A DNA stretch of 59,315 nucleotides, taken from Acanthamoeba lenticulata (taxonomy: Eukaryota > Discosea > Longamoebia > Acanthamoebidae). Position numbers and translations under genes: made by a program. Below, piece by piece: positions 25,528 through 38,949 of this stretch (positions are counted from its first letter, which is position 1; each line of letters begins with the position of its first letter). The stretch is taken from assembly GCA_002179805.1 (NCBI GenBank), contig NAVB01000356.1:1-59315 (forward strand), read 5' to 3'. Below the pieces are notes generated by a model. That model was not told where the DNA came from. It did not search any database and was given only the letters and a program-made list of their open reading frames with translations.

Positions 25528-28500
25528 TTAGAGAGGATACATGGAGGGGGCGTGATTCTCCACCTTGCCCGCCGCGCGACGGCGGCACGTGTAGGCGACG
25601 GCCACCGCGCCGGCCACGAGGAGGACTAGCGCAACGAGGACGAGGAAGGAGCCGCCGAGGGTCGTGGTGAGCACGACCAAGAGCGTGTTGTCGTCCTCGG
25701 CCGGCGGCACCTCTTGCGCGTAGACCGAGCAGGAGAAGTCGAACGCGACGGTGAAGGTCGTGTTGATCAGGTTCTTGTTGGACTGCAGCCGGTAGGTGCC
25801 CGGCTTGAGGAAGGCCATCGTGGCCACGGTCGTGCCGCGGTCCAGCAGGATGTCGGGCATGGGCTGCGGCCCGCTCAAGGACACAACGTGGTCGAGCGTG
25901 TCGCGGTTCTCCAGCACGAGCACGTCGCCGACGGCCAGGGTCTTGCCCTCCCACCAGGTGGCGCCGTCGATCATCTGGGGCTCGATCAGGCGAACGCGGT
26001 GGTTGTCGGGGCGCACGGGGTAGTGCGCCGTGTGGGCCACGACGCGGGTGACCTCGAGCGGCCGCGGCAGCGCGTAGTAGTAGGTCGACTGGTGCCACTG
26101 GTGCACGTCGTTGACGGGCATGATCGCGCAGCAGTGGTCGTAGTCCAGCGCGTCGCTGCCGCCGCCAGCCGTGAACCGCGTCGCAGCCGTCGTCGAGTTG
26201 GCGTTGTTGATTGCGTCGGCGTTATTGTTGTTGGCCGAGCCCTTGTCGCCGGTGTAGACGCAGCGGCCGCAGACATCGAGCTTCTTGGTGTTGTAGGAGA
26301 CGACGAGCTGGAAGGCGACCGACGAGCTCTCGATGGTGGTGAACCGGTAGAGGCCGGGCTCCTGGATGACGACGGTGAGCGTGTTGCCCGGGCGGAGGGC
26401 CGCGTAGTCCCAGCGGGTCTGGATCTGCTTGACGCGCGCCACGTCGACCGGCACGTCGAGGCGGTACATGATGAGCGAGTAGGCGTAGCCGGCGTGCAGG
26501 TTGGTGATGGCCAGCGACTCGCCGGTCTCGAGCGTGTTGCGGAGGATGATGGCCTCAAAGTCGCGGATGGTGACCGACGTCTGGGCAAAGGGCAGGAAGC
26601 AGCAGGCCGTGTTGTTGCCGCCGCACACGCCGCAGAAGTCGCGAGTCTTGTTGGACCACGGGATGCCGTCGCAGCCGGCGCACTGTGTGTTGTTGCCGCC
26701 GCAGACGTAGCACTGGTCCAGCTGGCCTGCGGGGCACGAGCAGGCCGGGTCGGTGATGACGTGCTGACCAAAGCACTGGCCGGCGCAGTCCTTGTCGGCG
26801 TTGAACTCGCGCCGGGTCGTGCCCAGCGCGCACCGGCCGCAGTCGTCGACCACGGCCGTGCCGTTGCACACGCCGGCGCAGTCCATGCCGGCGTTAAAGA
26901 CGTGGCCGTCGCCCTCGACAAAGCACACGCCGCAGTCGTCTGTCGTCGCGTTGCCAAAGCACACGCCCTGGCAGTCGCGGTCGAGGTTGGGCACGCGGCC
27001 CGTCGAGCCCTCGACGCACTTGCCGCAGTCGTCGACGTAGGCCGAGCCGTTGCACACGTTGTTGCAGTCCACGCGGTAGCCCGTCCCGTTGTAGTAGTCG
27101 GCGGGCGAGGCGCAGACGCCGCACGGGTTGTACTTGGCCGTGCCGTTGCACACGCCCATGCAGTCCTGGACCTGGCTCGCGTCGCGGCCTGACGAGCCAC
27201 CGACGCACACGCCGCACACGAGACCGGCGCTGCCGTAGCACAGGTTGCTGCAGTCGAGCTTGTCCGCCGCGCAGCACGTGCCCTGCTTGTCGATCACGCC
27301 GTCGCACGCGCGCATGACCAGCCCGCCGGCTTCCTCTTCGGGGTTTGCGTCGAACCGCCTGGCCGGGACGGTTGCATTGTAGCCACAGACTTCGCTCTCC
27401 TTGACCGCGCAGATACCGGCGCAGGTCTTGGTCATGGCATCGTCGAGGGCCGTGGAGCCGCCCACGCAGCGGAGGCACTTGTTGACCTTGGCCGAGCCGC
27501 CGCACACGCCGGCGCAGTCGACCTTGGCCGCGCCCTGGCACACGCCGTTGCAGTCGCGCACGGCGGTGCCGTTGCACGCGCCCGTGCAGTCCATGCCGTG
27601 CGTGGCGTCGAGCTTGGTGTCGCCGCCCACGCAGAAGCCGCACGGGTTGAGCTGCCGCACGCCGCCGCACTCGCCAGCGCAGTCGGCCAGGAAGCCGTGC
27701 GTCTGCTCCGTGGCGCCGCACACGCCGCAGAACGCCGGCGTGGAGCCATTACACTTGCCCGCGCAGTCACGCGCGAAGCCGGCCACGAGGCCTGTGGAGC
27801 CGCCCGTGCAGTAGCCGCAGGCGTCGATCGTAGCCGAGCCGTTGCACACGCCGGCGCAGTCGACGGCCTTGGCCGGGTCGTAGCTGTCCACGAACGGGTC
27901 GTAGCACACGCCGCAGGCGTCGCGCCGGGCCTTGCCAAACGGCGTGCCCTTGCAGTCGAGGCAGGTCGTGCCGTTGCCGCCGCACACGTTGCACACGTCG
28001 AGCTGGAGGTCGGACGGGTCGACGATGATGGTGCCGTGGAGGGCCGGGTTGTTGGAGTCGTGCCACACGTAGATGCCCGGCGAGAAGAACCGGTGCGGCG
28101 CGCTCGCGGCGCCCGGCGGCATGCCGGCCGAGTCGGCGCCAAAGGTCTGCGCGATCTCGGCAAAGTCATACAGGGCCCAGCCGCGCGCCGCGCCAAAGCC
28201 AGAGAACGTGGGCACGCCGTAGCCGGTGGTGCCCTGCATCCCGGCGCCAATGCCTACTTCGGCGCCGTCGAGCTCGCCTTCATTCTTGTTTTCCTCCTTC
28301 TTCTTGTCCTTGTCTTTGTTTTCGTCCTTCTTTTCGTCGTTGGGCTTTGGGTCTTCTTCTTTCTCTGGGCCAGGCGGCTTTGTATCTTCTCCTTCTTTCT
28401 CTGGGCCAGGCGGCTTGGGCTCCGTCGGCTTGTCTGGAGTCGTCGGGGTCGTCGGATTGTTCGAATCGGTATTGGTCGTCGGGGTTGACGGCTTCGTTGG

Positions 28501-31500
28501 GTTCGAACCCGGTAGCCCCGGCGCCGACGGTGTCGCCGATGACGCGTCAGATCGCCTGCGGCGCGAGTTGGGACAGAGGCAGCGGATCTTGCCCAGCGTG
28601 ACATCGTCAACGACTGCGTCGGACTCGGAGAGCTCGGCCTCGTGGGCGCGCACATCGTAGAACGAGCGGGCCAGGACCTCGCGACGGCGCTGGGTGAAGT
28701 TGCTGTCGCCCCAAATCGTCGAGTTGTCGTTGTTGCTGGCAGTCTCAGCGGCGCCCGCCTCGATCGCGTTTATGTGGTCCAGCTGCTGCTTCTGGTGCTT
28801 GAGCATGGCGTACGCGACCCGGCGCAGGGAGAAGGCCGGCTCCGTGCTGCGCGCCTTGCTGCTCTGTTGCTTATTGTTGTTGTTGTTGTTGTTGGCCTGG
28901 GACGCTCCGCGCCGAGCGTTGGACAGGATCTGCGCCAGTTGACGCTGCTCATCCAATCCAGCGGCAAAGCGGCTCTCGTGCGCATTTACGCCATCGTCGT
29001 ACTCCTCCTCGGCGCAGCAGATGCCGTTCATGTAGAACTCCTCGACCATCATCTCGTCATCATCATCGTCGTCAGCGTCGGCAGAGCGAGCACCACGGGT
29101 TGACCTCGTCTCGACGAAGAAGCTCTCGTATTCGTACACGTCCTTGTGTCGCTCGTTGCGAGCCTCCCGGATGTTGCGGAGGCGCGACTCCGCCACGCGC
29201 TTCGTGGGCATGTCAACGTGCCTGGCATCGCGTAATAAAATAAGTTAAAAAAAGTTGTAAAAAGAAGAAAAAAAGAAATTTATTGCAATAAAAATTAAAA
29301 AAAAGGGAAGAGGGCAGTACCAGCCGGGGAAGCGCGAGAGACCGAGGTTGTAGCTGTCGTACGCACGCATGGCCGATGCCGGGCCAGCCGCGGTCACCGA
29401 TCGGACCGAGCGGAGGTACTTGGTGGTGGTGTCGGGCGCGGGCGAGTCGCCCGAGTCGGCGCCCTCGACGTGGTCCTTCATGACCGCCATGGCAAGGTAC
29501 TTCTGGACAAAGGCGTTGACGGTCTGGTCGTCGAGGGTCATGGGCGGGACCTGACCCTGTATGTCGTAGCCGTGCTGCTTGAGCGTCTCGAGCTCGTACG
29601 AGGGCGCGCCGACGTAGTCGTAGACGCCGCCGGTGATGGCCACGTTCCAGTCGAGCATATTCTCCCACACGACCATGTCGCCCACGCGGATGCGCTTCGA
29701 CAGCGACTCGTCCTCGCCCAGGCGGATGTACTGCACGCTGGCCTGCGAGGGCTTGCGCACACAGCAGGTCGAGCCGTCGCCGCCGCACTTGCCGCAGACG
29801 TCGACCGTCTTGCCTGAGAGCGGCACGCCGTCGCACCCGGCGCAGACGCTGTTGTCGCCGCCGCACACGCCGCACAGGTCGACGGCGCCGAAGCAGGCCA
29901 CGGACACCTCCTGGCTCACGTGCGCGATGATGTTGTCTGCTGACGTGTCAAAGCCCGAGTGGAGGATCACGGCGTGGAGCTCCTGCTGGCCGTAGAGCGC
30001 CGTGTTACGCGTGTCCCAGTAGGCCGAGAGCGTGTAGCGCGAAGTCGAGGTCACGGAGCCGCGGATGCGCGGCACGCTGATGGTGGAGATGAGCCTCCCG
30101 GTGCCGCCCACGCTGCCGTGCCACAGCTGCACGAGCACGTTCTGGCGCGTGAAGGTGTCGCCTAGGACGGTGACGCCGACGTCGTAGCCCTGCGTGTACT
30201 TCTTGCCCGCGCCGCCCTTGACCGGCTTGACGGTGATGGTCGGGTCGAGGCGGATCGTCTGGAGCGTGTAGCCCTCGCCGCGCAGGTTGCGGAACAGGAG
30301 GCTGTAGGCCTGGTTGTTGTTCTCGTGCATCTCGGCGATGTCGTCGTTGTCGTCGATCGTGGCGTGGATGTTGTTGACGCCGTCGTACTTGAAGAGGAAG
30401 GACACCTCGCGCTGGTCCTGCGCCGGGATGAGGTTGATCTTGACCATGCTGATGAGCGTGCGCCCCTCAAACATGCACGCGATGTCGAGGCAGTTGTCAG
30501 GACTGCCGCGCCACAGGGCCAGGTTGACGTCCTGGGCCTGGACGAGGGCCTTGTTGCGCACGGTGACCGTCACCTGGACCGTTTCGCCCAGCTGCGGGAA
30601 GGGCGGCACGGAGACGATCTCCTTGGTGAGCATAGTCCGGTCGCGCTTGAACGTGGTCCACCACCAGGGCAGGTTGAACGCCGGGTCGGGCTTGTTGTAG
30701 GTGCGCTGCCACCAGGTCGAGACGCCCGGGTAGTAGCCCGGCTCGGCGCTGTAGTCGACCTTGAGGTACTCGCGGCCCTCCAAGGTCCGGGCCATCCACA
30801 CGTAGGGCTGCACGCGGTAGGCGTACTGCGGGTTGATGGCCTCCAGGTAGCAGTGGACCGAGGCGTCGCGGTTGATCGCCGCCGACTGGTGGGACGCGTC
30901 CATCCCCTCCGTCGTGTCCTCCGTGCGTCCGGCGTAGCCGGCCGTGACCTCGACGCCGAGCGGCAGCTTGTTCTGCAAGCCCACGCCCATGAAGGCCGCC
31001 GACAAGATGGCGTCCGTTTCGAAGAAGACGCCCGCTGTGCCGCCGCCGCCAAAGCGGTCGGCCGAGTGGTCGATGGTGACCTTGTTCTGCGAGCGGCCCG
31101 ACTGCTGGTCGACCCACTGCTCGTGGGCGTTGGGCCCGAGCGTGACCTTCTCGCCCACCATGATGCGGTTGACCGGGTTAAAATCGGTTGGCGCGCGGGT
31201 CGAGTACGTGAGCATGTTGAAGGGCTCGTGGTCGGGCGTGAACCACCAGAGGTCGCGGCCGTCGGCCTTTTGCACGCAGCGGTCGCCGCAGCTGGACGAG
31301 AGCCAGATGTCGAGCGAACCCACCTGGTTCCCGCTCTGGTCCACGATCGGGTACTTCCACAGGTCCTTGTCGGTCGAGATGTACAGCACCGAGTCGTCGC
31401 CCGACGCCACCATCTCACGCGCGACGGCGATCTGCTCCATGTGCGCCGTGCCCCAGTTGGTCGAGCTCTCCTTGAACTTTTGCCAGGCAAAGTCCATGTT

Positions 31501-34500
31501 CCCGAGCACGAGCGAGATCTTGGTGTTGAGCTGGAAGCCGTGCGTCGACACGCTCGCGCTGGCCGTCTCGCGGGTGATCTCAAACGAGGAGACGACGCCC
31601 TCGATGTTGGACAGCTGCGAGAAGGAGCCCGCGCCGTGGAAGGTCTGCGGGTTGACGATGACCTCCTCGTCGTTAGCCTCGAGGATGTCGTAGTGCGTCG
31701 GCGGCGCGTTGACGACGGCCACCAGCTCGGGCATGCCCTCGTAGCGCACGGTGATGGGCTGGCCCACGCGGAAGCCGAGCCCGTAGAGGTTGCCCACGGT
31801 GAGGGCCATGTTGTTGATCGTGACCATCTCTTTGTCCTCGCCCTCCTGGTAGAAGGGCCCCCTGTAGCAGTGGCGCCCGTTGACCGTGAACGGCGCGTCG
31901 ACGTTGGGCTGTGCCGTGAGGCTCGTCAGCATGACCTTGGCCACCGTCGGGTCGACGCTCGACGTGTACTCGGCGGCGATGATGAGCTCGTTGGCGTAGC
32001 TCTCGTCCAGGTTGCCGATGGCCATCCGGAGTTCGGGGCTCCTGGTCTGGTCGCCCTTGCCGCCGGCGCCGAGGGCCAGCAAGTAGTCAAATTTGTTGAA
32101 GACGACCATGCAGTCCAGCCGGCGGCACTTGGTGCCGGTGCCCGGCGCGTCGATGCGGTGCACGTGGGCCAGGCTGCCGGCGGTGTAGGCCATCACGATC
32201 TCGGCGTCGCCGTCGTCGTCGAGGTCGCCGGAGATCATCTGCAGGTTGACCCGATCGACCAGCCGTGGGTCGGCGCCCCAGAGCGGGCCGTCGGCCGCGG
32301 AGGCGTGCACGGTGACGACCTTGGCTTGCGTCATCGGGTACTCGTCCCCGTCCTGATCGATGCCGTAGAGGTAGACGCGCACGCCGTTGTCGTCCGCAAG
32401 CGCCAGCGCGAGCTCGGCGAAGCCGGTGCCCTCGTAGTTGGCCAGATTGACCGACACGGCGTGCGGCTTCGGCAGCGAGCGGATCTCCGTGGGCTTGCTG
32501 GCCACCGGCGAGAGGCCGCCATCGTTGTTGAGCAGGAAGAGGCTGCACGCCACGGCGTTGTCGCTGACGATCCAGGCCACGGCGAGGAAGTCCACGCCGT
32601 ACATGCCGATGTCGCCCGCGCTGAGCGAGTACGAGAAGCCCTTGGCGTCGATCCTGATGGCGTCGACACCAGCCACCACCGGGAAGACGGGTGCGGTGGG
32701 CACGGCGATCTCGATGGCGTTGGCAAAGAGGCTCGTGATCGTGGTTGTGGTCTCGTAGCAGCCGCAGGCGATCAGATTGGAGCGGCTGGTCTTGGCGGCT
32801 TCGCGCCAGATGGCCTCGTCGTTGATGGCCAGGTCCCAGAGGTAGACCTTGAGCGCGCCCGTGGCGCCGTCGATGAAGCCAAACACGAGCTCCGGGTAGC
32901 CGTCGCGGTCAAAGTCGCCCGTCTGCATCTCGATCTGGCCGCCGAGCACGACCGCGCTGTCGCCGATGGTGATGTTCTTGTAGACCGCGGTCTTGGGCTT
33001 GTTGCCCTCAACGAAGGTGATCGAGGCGTGGAGGGCGCCGCCCTCGTAGCCGTACAGCGTCACGGTCTCGTCCTTCCAGTCATTGTCAAAGTCGGCGCTC
33101 ACGCTCTTCATGATCATCTTCTTCTCGACCGGCGGCGCGTCCGTGGACTTGAACACGGCGTTGGAGTCCTTGCACATGGCCTTGACCATGAGCGCCTTCT
33201 TGGGCCGGACGGCGCTGTAGGTGCACGTGGGCGCGTCCGACGCCCGGCGCGGGCGGAAGAAGGGCTCCGTGACGTGGCGCACGTAATTCTTCCTGTAGTA
33301 AAAGTCCTCGGTGCCCGGGTAGGCCAGCGGGCGCTTTTGCTCGCGCGCGTGATGCTCGCGCTTATTCCTCTTGGACTGTGTCGACGAGCTGTCCTCGCTG
33401 GACACCAGCGCCGAGTCCTCCGGGCACGGCGGCAGCTCGCCCGGGCACAGGTAGGGCTCGCCGATCTCGGCCGCAAACTGCGTGTCGAGCGCGGCGAGCT
33501 CGCACGACGTGTGGCCGACGCAAACGGACGCCACGCGCTGCTTGACGATGGTCGTGTCGGCCTCGCAGCCGTCGTAGACCGCGATGTCGTCCCGCTCGCA
33601 CGAGCCATCGATCTTACCGAACCGCGCCCAGACGATCTCCGAGATGACGCCGCCCTGCGGGCACTCGAGGCGCACGACGTCCTCGACATTGGACGCCCGC
33701 GCATAAAACTGTCCACCTCCGTCACCGCAGATCGAGTTGTCGACCACTGTGTGTTGCATGACGTGTGGACATTGCAGGTCAGGCCGGAGCGCTCTTAGGG
33801 TTAGTGCCCACTTTCCGGAAGGGAGGAGCCACCAAGACGTACTTGTGCTGGTGAGGCAATACTCGGACTGGACGTTCAGATACCAGTCCTTTATGTGGCC
33901 CTGCTCGGCACCGGTCACGGTCAGCTCCCAATCGGCGAGGGCCGGCAAGCCCTTGAGCGCAGCCAAGCCGGGCACGTTCTCGCTCGAGTACTGCAGCACA
34001 ACGGGCTCTGGAATGCCGGCTCTGCCCGGTGGACTCGCTGCTCCAAGCCACAAAGAAGAGAGAGAGAGAGAGACGACACACAGACACACGGGCGCATGAG
34101 ATCACAAGGAGAGTACGCACACAACCACAACCACAACCACAACCACAACCACAACCACAACCACAACGAAGAGGGGCAAACGTACGTTGGACGTCCACCT
34201 TGAGATGGACCTCGGTGGTCGTGTTTGGTGCGCGCGGGTTGGTGTTTGGCTTACCGATACGCTTGAGCTTCAAGTCGAGGCTGTTTGGGTTGCGGTGCAG
34301 GAGCACGATGTTGAGTTCGATGCTCGAGGCACAGTCGCCGTCGGAGAAGCCCAAGCCGCGGATCCAATAGCTGCCGGGCACGTTGACCGTGTTGTTCCAC
34401 GGGACCAGGCGCTTGGCCAGCTCGCCGCCCTCGAGCTCGTCCGTGTGGACATCGCAAAAGAGCGGGTTGTCGGTGCCCTGGCTTCGGACGATGTGCACGG

Positions 34501-37307
34501 AGCCGAACGTGGTCTGCGAGAGCGCGGACTCGAAAGCGAGGCTCACCGTTTGCCGCTGGCTGAACCAACCGCCCTTCCAGCGCTGGAAGAGCGGGCCCAG
34601 CACGTTGGTCTTGTCGCGCGCTCCGGTATTGGGCGAGATCTACCAATCATAATCCGTCAATTCTAAGTCATAACAGGTGGCAGAAAAGCATGAGAGAGGA
34701 TTATCGTGACGTACAAGCTGAGCGAGGTTTCGGTCGAAGATGGGGATCTCCGAACGGTTCTTGAGACTTTCGGCCCACGCGATGCTCGAGGGCTGGCTCG
34801 AGGGCACCGGGAGGACGGCGTCTCCAAAGCCCTTGATGTCGAACTCGAGTTCGCCTTTGTTGAGTTTCACCAGGCGCAGAGAGTTCGGGTCGACGGTGGT
34901 CAGATCGGCCTTGAACTTGCCCGAGAAGTCAAACGACATCGTGAACTCGTAGTACGCGCACAACCCGTTGTCCACGTCGTCCCGGCAATCGCTGTACTTG
35001 AATGTCTTGGTGACACCGCCCTTGATGCCGAACTGCGTTTGTGTTTGTGGCCACCAATCAGCAAAAAGCACCACGTTTCGGTTGATGAAAAAACAAAAAA
35101 AAAACACAAATTAAAATATAATATAAAAAACAAAAAAAAAAAACAAAAGAAACAAGACAAATGCTCGTACGCGAGGCTCAGACGTGGGGCCGTCATGCCA
35201 CAAGAGGGAGAGGAGGTCTCCGTCCTGGCCGCCGACGCGGTTGTTACCGTCCTTGTCCAGAAGGCTGACGCGCAGAGTTTGGTCACGGAACACACGCATC
35301 TCTCCGTCGGCCAGGTTCGGCTCAGGTGTCACAGACGTCTTCTCCATCGCCCACGGGCCGTAGAGGAAGAAGGTGCGAGAGTCCTGGGACTTGATGAGTT
35401 TGCCATTCCGCTTCCAGAGGAGCGTCACCAGGGCCTTCCGCTTGTCCTTTGTAGGAACTGGGAAGGTTCCTGCCGGGATGATACACAAGCCACGCAGCTG
35501 CAACGAGTCGGCCTGCGCGATCGGACGGCCGTCGTACGGTTGGAGCCGACCGGACCACGCTCGATCGGGCGACGTATCGATGCGGTCTCCCGATTCAACG
35601 ATCCTGGTGAGTGAGCAGGCACAGTGCACAGTGAGCCAACCCAAGACGAATAATCCCTTTCTTTGATTCACGCGCACGTACTTGGGCTGGGCACCACTCC
35701 AGGTGAGCTGGCAGGTGACTTCAGTGACGGAGGTGTCCCACGGCTCGGGGAACGCACGGCCGGACACGGCGATGACGATCTCCTGCGTGTAGTCACCGCC
35801 GATGGGTGACACCGCCTGCAAAATGGGGTCGGTGTCGGGGTACTCTGATGATGGATAATGATTAAGTTGAATGGGTCAGAGGGAAGAAAATTAAAAGAAA
35901 TAAAAACAAAAAGTGCAAAAACAAAAAACTATTAAAAAAATTAGTAAAAACAAAAACAAAAACAAAAACAAAAACAAAAACAAAAACAAAAACAAAAACA
36001 AAAACAAAAACAAAACGGATGTTCTTGGCCATACTGTTTTCGCAGGCAGGGCCCCAGAAGGTGTAGTTGGCGCAAACGCACTCGACCCGGGCGAGGCTCT
36101 GAGACCACCAGCAGGTGCCGTCGTTTACGCACGAGGGCGTACACTTGGGGAACGCGACGGGGACCATGCGGGAGACGCCGTATCTAGTTTGCACCTGCAC
36201 CTGGGCGCCCATGTTCGCGATCATGTCCGACTCGGGCCTCGTAAGCGTGCACGAGATTTGCGTGCCTACAGCAAGCAATGACGATGATGATGATGATGAT
36301 GGATCAGGCGGTGATGCTAATCTCATAAGATGATAATGCAGAACAATAATTAAAATGATGATGATGATGATGATGCCGTACTGGAAATGACGATTGTACT
36401 CGCGGTGCAGGACATGACCGGGCCAAAGACCTGCACGACAGGCGCCTCTTGGGGGTCGGGATTGAGCTCGCGTCCTCGAACGATCAGCTTCAGCTCGCCA
36501 TTCTTGAGCTCGATGAACGTCTCCGTGATACGCGGTGTGCCCGGCTGTTGGTCATTGGCCCAAGCCGCTTAGCATGCACACGAGCAAGGGCCACAAGGTG
36601 ACGGTACCTGAATGTCACGGGGCAGCAGCTGGTAGGTGCCCCAGGCTTCCAGGAGACAATCGGTATCGCCCACCAGCTGCGTGAATCCCCAGCCTCGCGG
36701 CGGGTCGTTCTCCGTAAGCGTGGCCAGGGCCGGTTCACCGGGTGCCGGGAAAACCAGGACTTTCGAGGCAAACTGATTCGGTATATCCCCGCCCTCCTCG
36801 CCCTCGAACGTGCAGACGTCGCCGGAGCCCTCCTTCTGAAAAGCTGTGACAGACAGCTCAATCTTGTTCTTGGTCGTTGAGACATGCATGTCCCAGGTCA
36901 GGTCCTCAACGAAGTTGGCATCGTTGTGAGTGACGCGGTGGAAGCACTTCTTCTGGCCTCCCACCTCAAAGATCCACGTGTACTGTTCGCCCGTATCATC
37001 GTCCAGTCTAGACAGGAGAGAGAGAGAGAGAGAGAAGAGAAGAGAAGAGAGGTAGACTTGTTGGTTAATCGCCAAGACATGACGATTCAAGAAGAGAGAG
37101 AGAGAGAGAGAGGCAAAAAGACATGCAGCAGACGTACTCCCAGCATAGGCCACCATACGTGTTGAGCTTGTTGATGGTGATTACATAGTCTGCAGATTGA
37201 GTCTGATCGACGAAGAACAGCAACACGAATCCAAAGAGGAGCAGAGCGGCGCTCAACCGGTGGCTCCAGTTGCGCCCCGGCAGCACGCTTGCACACCCTT
37301 GCGTCAT
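25528..37307 (-). CDS. Giant secreted or type I membrane protein, 10 exons, 3,581 residues
   Basis: Exons by GT-AG junctions and phase: 37307-37138, 37007-36608, 36544-36382, 36265-36035, 35844-35682, 35603-35171, 35032-34715, 34639-34186, 34040-29321, 29221-25528. They sum to 10,746 nt, an exact number of codons. A signal peptide (LSAALLLFGFVLLFFVDQ) opens the protein. An EGF-like piece (CTPSCVNDGTCWW) and an IPT/TIG-like domain follow. Next come a SUEL/Gal-lectin domain (about 33500-33750), FG-GAP repeats with DxDxDG loops (TGDFDRDGYPELVFG), and a CARDB domain (about 30300-30600). A long series of CGVC/CNGTA repeats (about 26600-29900) and one membrane segment before a short tail close it. 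Likely a surface receptor or adhesin. The piece starting MPTKRVAESRL is not a separate gene: it joins in frame after SRFPGW. Confidence 0.85.
34122..34167 (+). repeat. Hexanucleotide repeat inside an intron
   Basis: CAACCA units repeat about eight times in the intron between exons 8 and 9 of the giant receptor gene. On the transcribed strand it is a GGTTGT run. Confidence 0.8.
35946..36014 (+). repeat. AAAAAC repeat inside an intron
   Basis: About 11 units of AAAAAC lie in the intron between exons 4 and 5 of the giant receptor gene, giving a T-rich tract on the transcribed strand. Confidence 0.8.
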
Positions 37308-38286
37308 TTCGCGGCCACGAACGTCTAGGGACCACAGAAACGGCGGGGTTGGGGTACAGGCTGGTGTGCAGCAGTGTTGTGTGGATGTTTGAAACCACCT
37401 CCCCTGTGTGTGGCCTTTTTGTGTTGCGCTTGATGCACTCCGCCATTGGCAGCCGGGTTTGGGGGCACCAGGTGTTGCGTCGTCAAGGCCTCCTGCTCGA
37501 GCAGCCAGGCCGGTTGTTTTTTTTTACGTGGGGTGGTCACAACACCTACTGTGATTGGCAGAAAGAATGGTTGATCAAGTTTCAAAACTGCGCGAGCTTG
37601 GCATGCCATATCTTCATTGGCGCGCAGAGAAGGTATCTTAACCAACCTGGTTGTATGCGCCCACCTGCAACTCGGTGACGATTTTCGTCTCGAGAGGCTG
37701 CGGGACGCGATGCCTAGCAGTCGCCGTCGTCATGGGCCTTCTCAGTCATTTTCTAAGAAGGAGCGAGAACTTGCGCAACGTTGACATAAATGACGGGAGC
37801 CCCAGTTACGCTTGGTTACCTCCACAAACCGATTATCCTTGCACCTCCTGAGTGTTTTAACACACAAGCTGCTCACAGGAGGCCTAGGCTCTGCCGGTCG
37901 AGGACGGCCACAGAGCAGGCTGTGAGTGAGCCCTGCGGTCAGCAGCAAACTGAGTGACTGAGCCCCTTGTGCATGAATGGCGAGGTGGTTAGCTACACCA
38001 TGCACCTAAAAATCTAGCATAATCTTATAAAATCTCCAGGATTTGTGAAAAAATTGGCCCCCCCCCAAATTTAATTATATGTAAATTTGTATGAAGCGCA
38101 TGCGAGACGAAAGAGGTAGGCAGCGGAGCAAAGTACAAGCCCGAGCCGCCAGCGCGAGGCCAGGACGATGCCGTGGCAGTGGACCTCCTTGGCGACGCTG
38201 CCCACATGGAACACCTGGTCGTAGAGAAATATCACCCGAACAGCTGCGCCCGCTAACGGCCCAAGTGAGCACAAAGACCCATCCGG
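37308..38286. other. Intergenic region, no gene supported
   Basis: Several short open frames occur, but none has a domain or a convincing start. A reading on the plus strand at about 38130-38245 (DDAVAVDLLGDAAHMEHLVV) looks protein-like and could be a 5' exon of the next gene. A run of C lies at about 38059-38067. The 5' part must hold the promoter of the giant receptor gene. Confidence 0.45.
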
Positions 38287-38799
38287 ATGCCTCAAGACGC
38301 CGACTTTACTTCGTACGAATGCCTGCACGACGAGCATGTTGAAGCCAGATGGGTGCAAACGTGGAGAGCGATAGAGTCGTGGGAGTGGGACTATCTAAGC
38401 CTCTATGGCCAAGACGGCAAATTCGACGTCCAGGACAGATACCTCGCGACCTGGCTCAATGCGCTCATCAAGGACAAGCGCACCAGTGATCGCCACATCG
38501 AGCGGACCCAATTGCAGATTCTCTCGGGCAACACAAGAAAATACGAAATGTTGGCGACTCTATTGCCTGCAAACGAGCAGCAGCAACAGCAACGACCGCG
38601 TTTGTTATGGCTGCTGCTGAGGACGAGGTCGTTTACCGTTTACCTGGTGCTCGCTGTTGTAGTCGCCTTCTGGCTTGAAATAAATGAGCCAGGCCTCTTC
38701 GGCCTAGGAAAAGGAGAAGAGTATTTCGCGCGCATGGCACAAAACAAACAAGAGAATAGCAGTGGCGTCGGTTGTACAACCTTTCTTTTTTTGTATTAA
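38287..38799 (+). CDS. Small protein with one membrane segment
   Basis: The frame from the ATG at 38287 (MPQDADFTSYECLHDEHVEA) gives 170 residues. The N-terminal 90 are polar and Trp-rich (RWVQTWRAIESWEWDYLSLY, then LNALIKDKRTSDRHIERTQL). A short Gln run comes next, then a membrane segment (SFTVYLVLAVVVAFWLEI, about residues 114-131). The tail after that is short. A further 5' exon is possible. No family is recognised. It stands alone between two large minus-strand genes. Confidence 0.45.
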   Translation: MPQDADFTSYECLHDEHVEARWVQTWRAIESWEWDYLSLYGQDGKFDVQDRYLATWLNALIKDKRTSDRHIERTQLQILSGNTRKYEMLATLLPANEQQQQQRPRLLWLLLRTRSFTVYLVLAVVVAFWLEINEPGLFGLGKGEEYFARMAQNKQENSSGVGCTTFLFLY

Positions 38800-38949
38800 A
38801 GCGCTTTGGGCGCAGCCTCTTTGCCAGCACAAACGGATAAGCCCGCGCAACTAGGCCTCAGGAGGATCGCCTGCCGGCGAGCAAGCCTCAACGCCAAGGC
38901 CAAGTGCCTCAAAGTTGCAGCCATTGTAATCAGTATTTATACAGTTGTA

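Noticed and set aside
25528..29211. Separate gene starting at MPTKRVAESRL
   Set aside because: An intron at 29320-29222 joins it in frame to the preceding exon, and the sum of ten exons is an exact number of codons. No promoter-like gap exists.
30325..33798. Plus-strand open frame of 1,157 codons
   Set aside because: It is antisense to the lectin/FG-GAP/CARDB exon, has an Arg/Val/Asp/His-rich composition typical of GC-rich shadow frames, and shows no domain.
34122..34167. Short direct repeats as a regulatory array
   Set aside because: It is a plain hexanucleotide microsatellite within an intron.
37860..37960. Possible tRNA or structured RNA in the 37.3-38.3 kb gap
   Set aside because: GC-rich inverted stretches occur, but no cloverleaf, A/B box pair or anticodon loop can be drawn.
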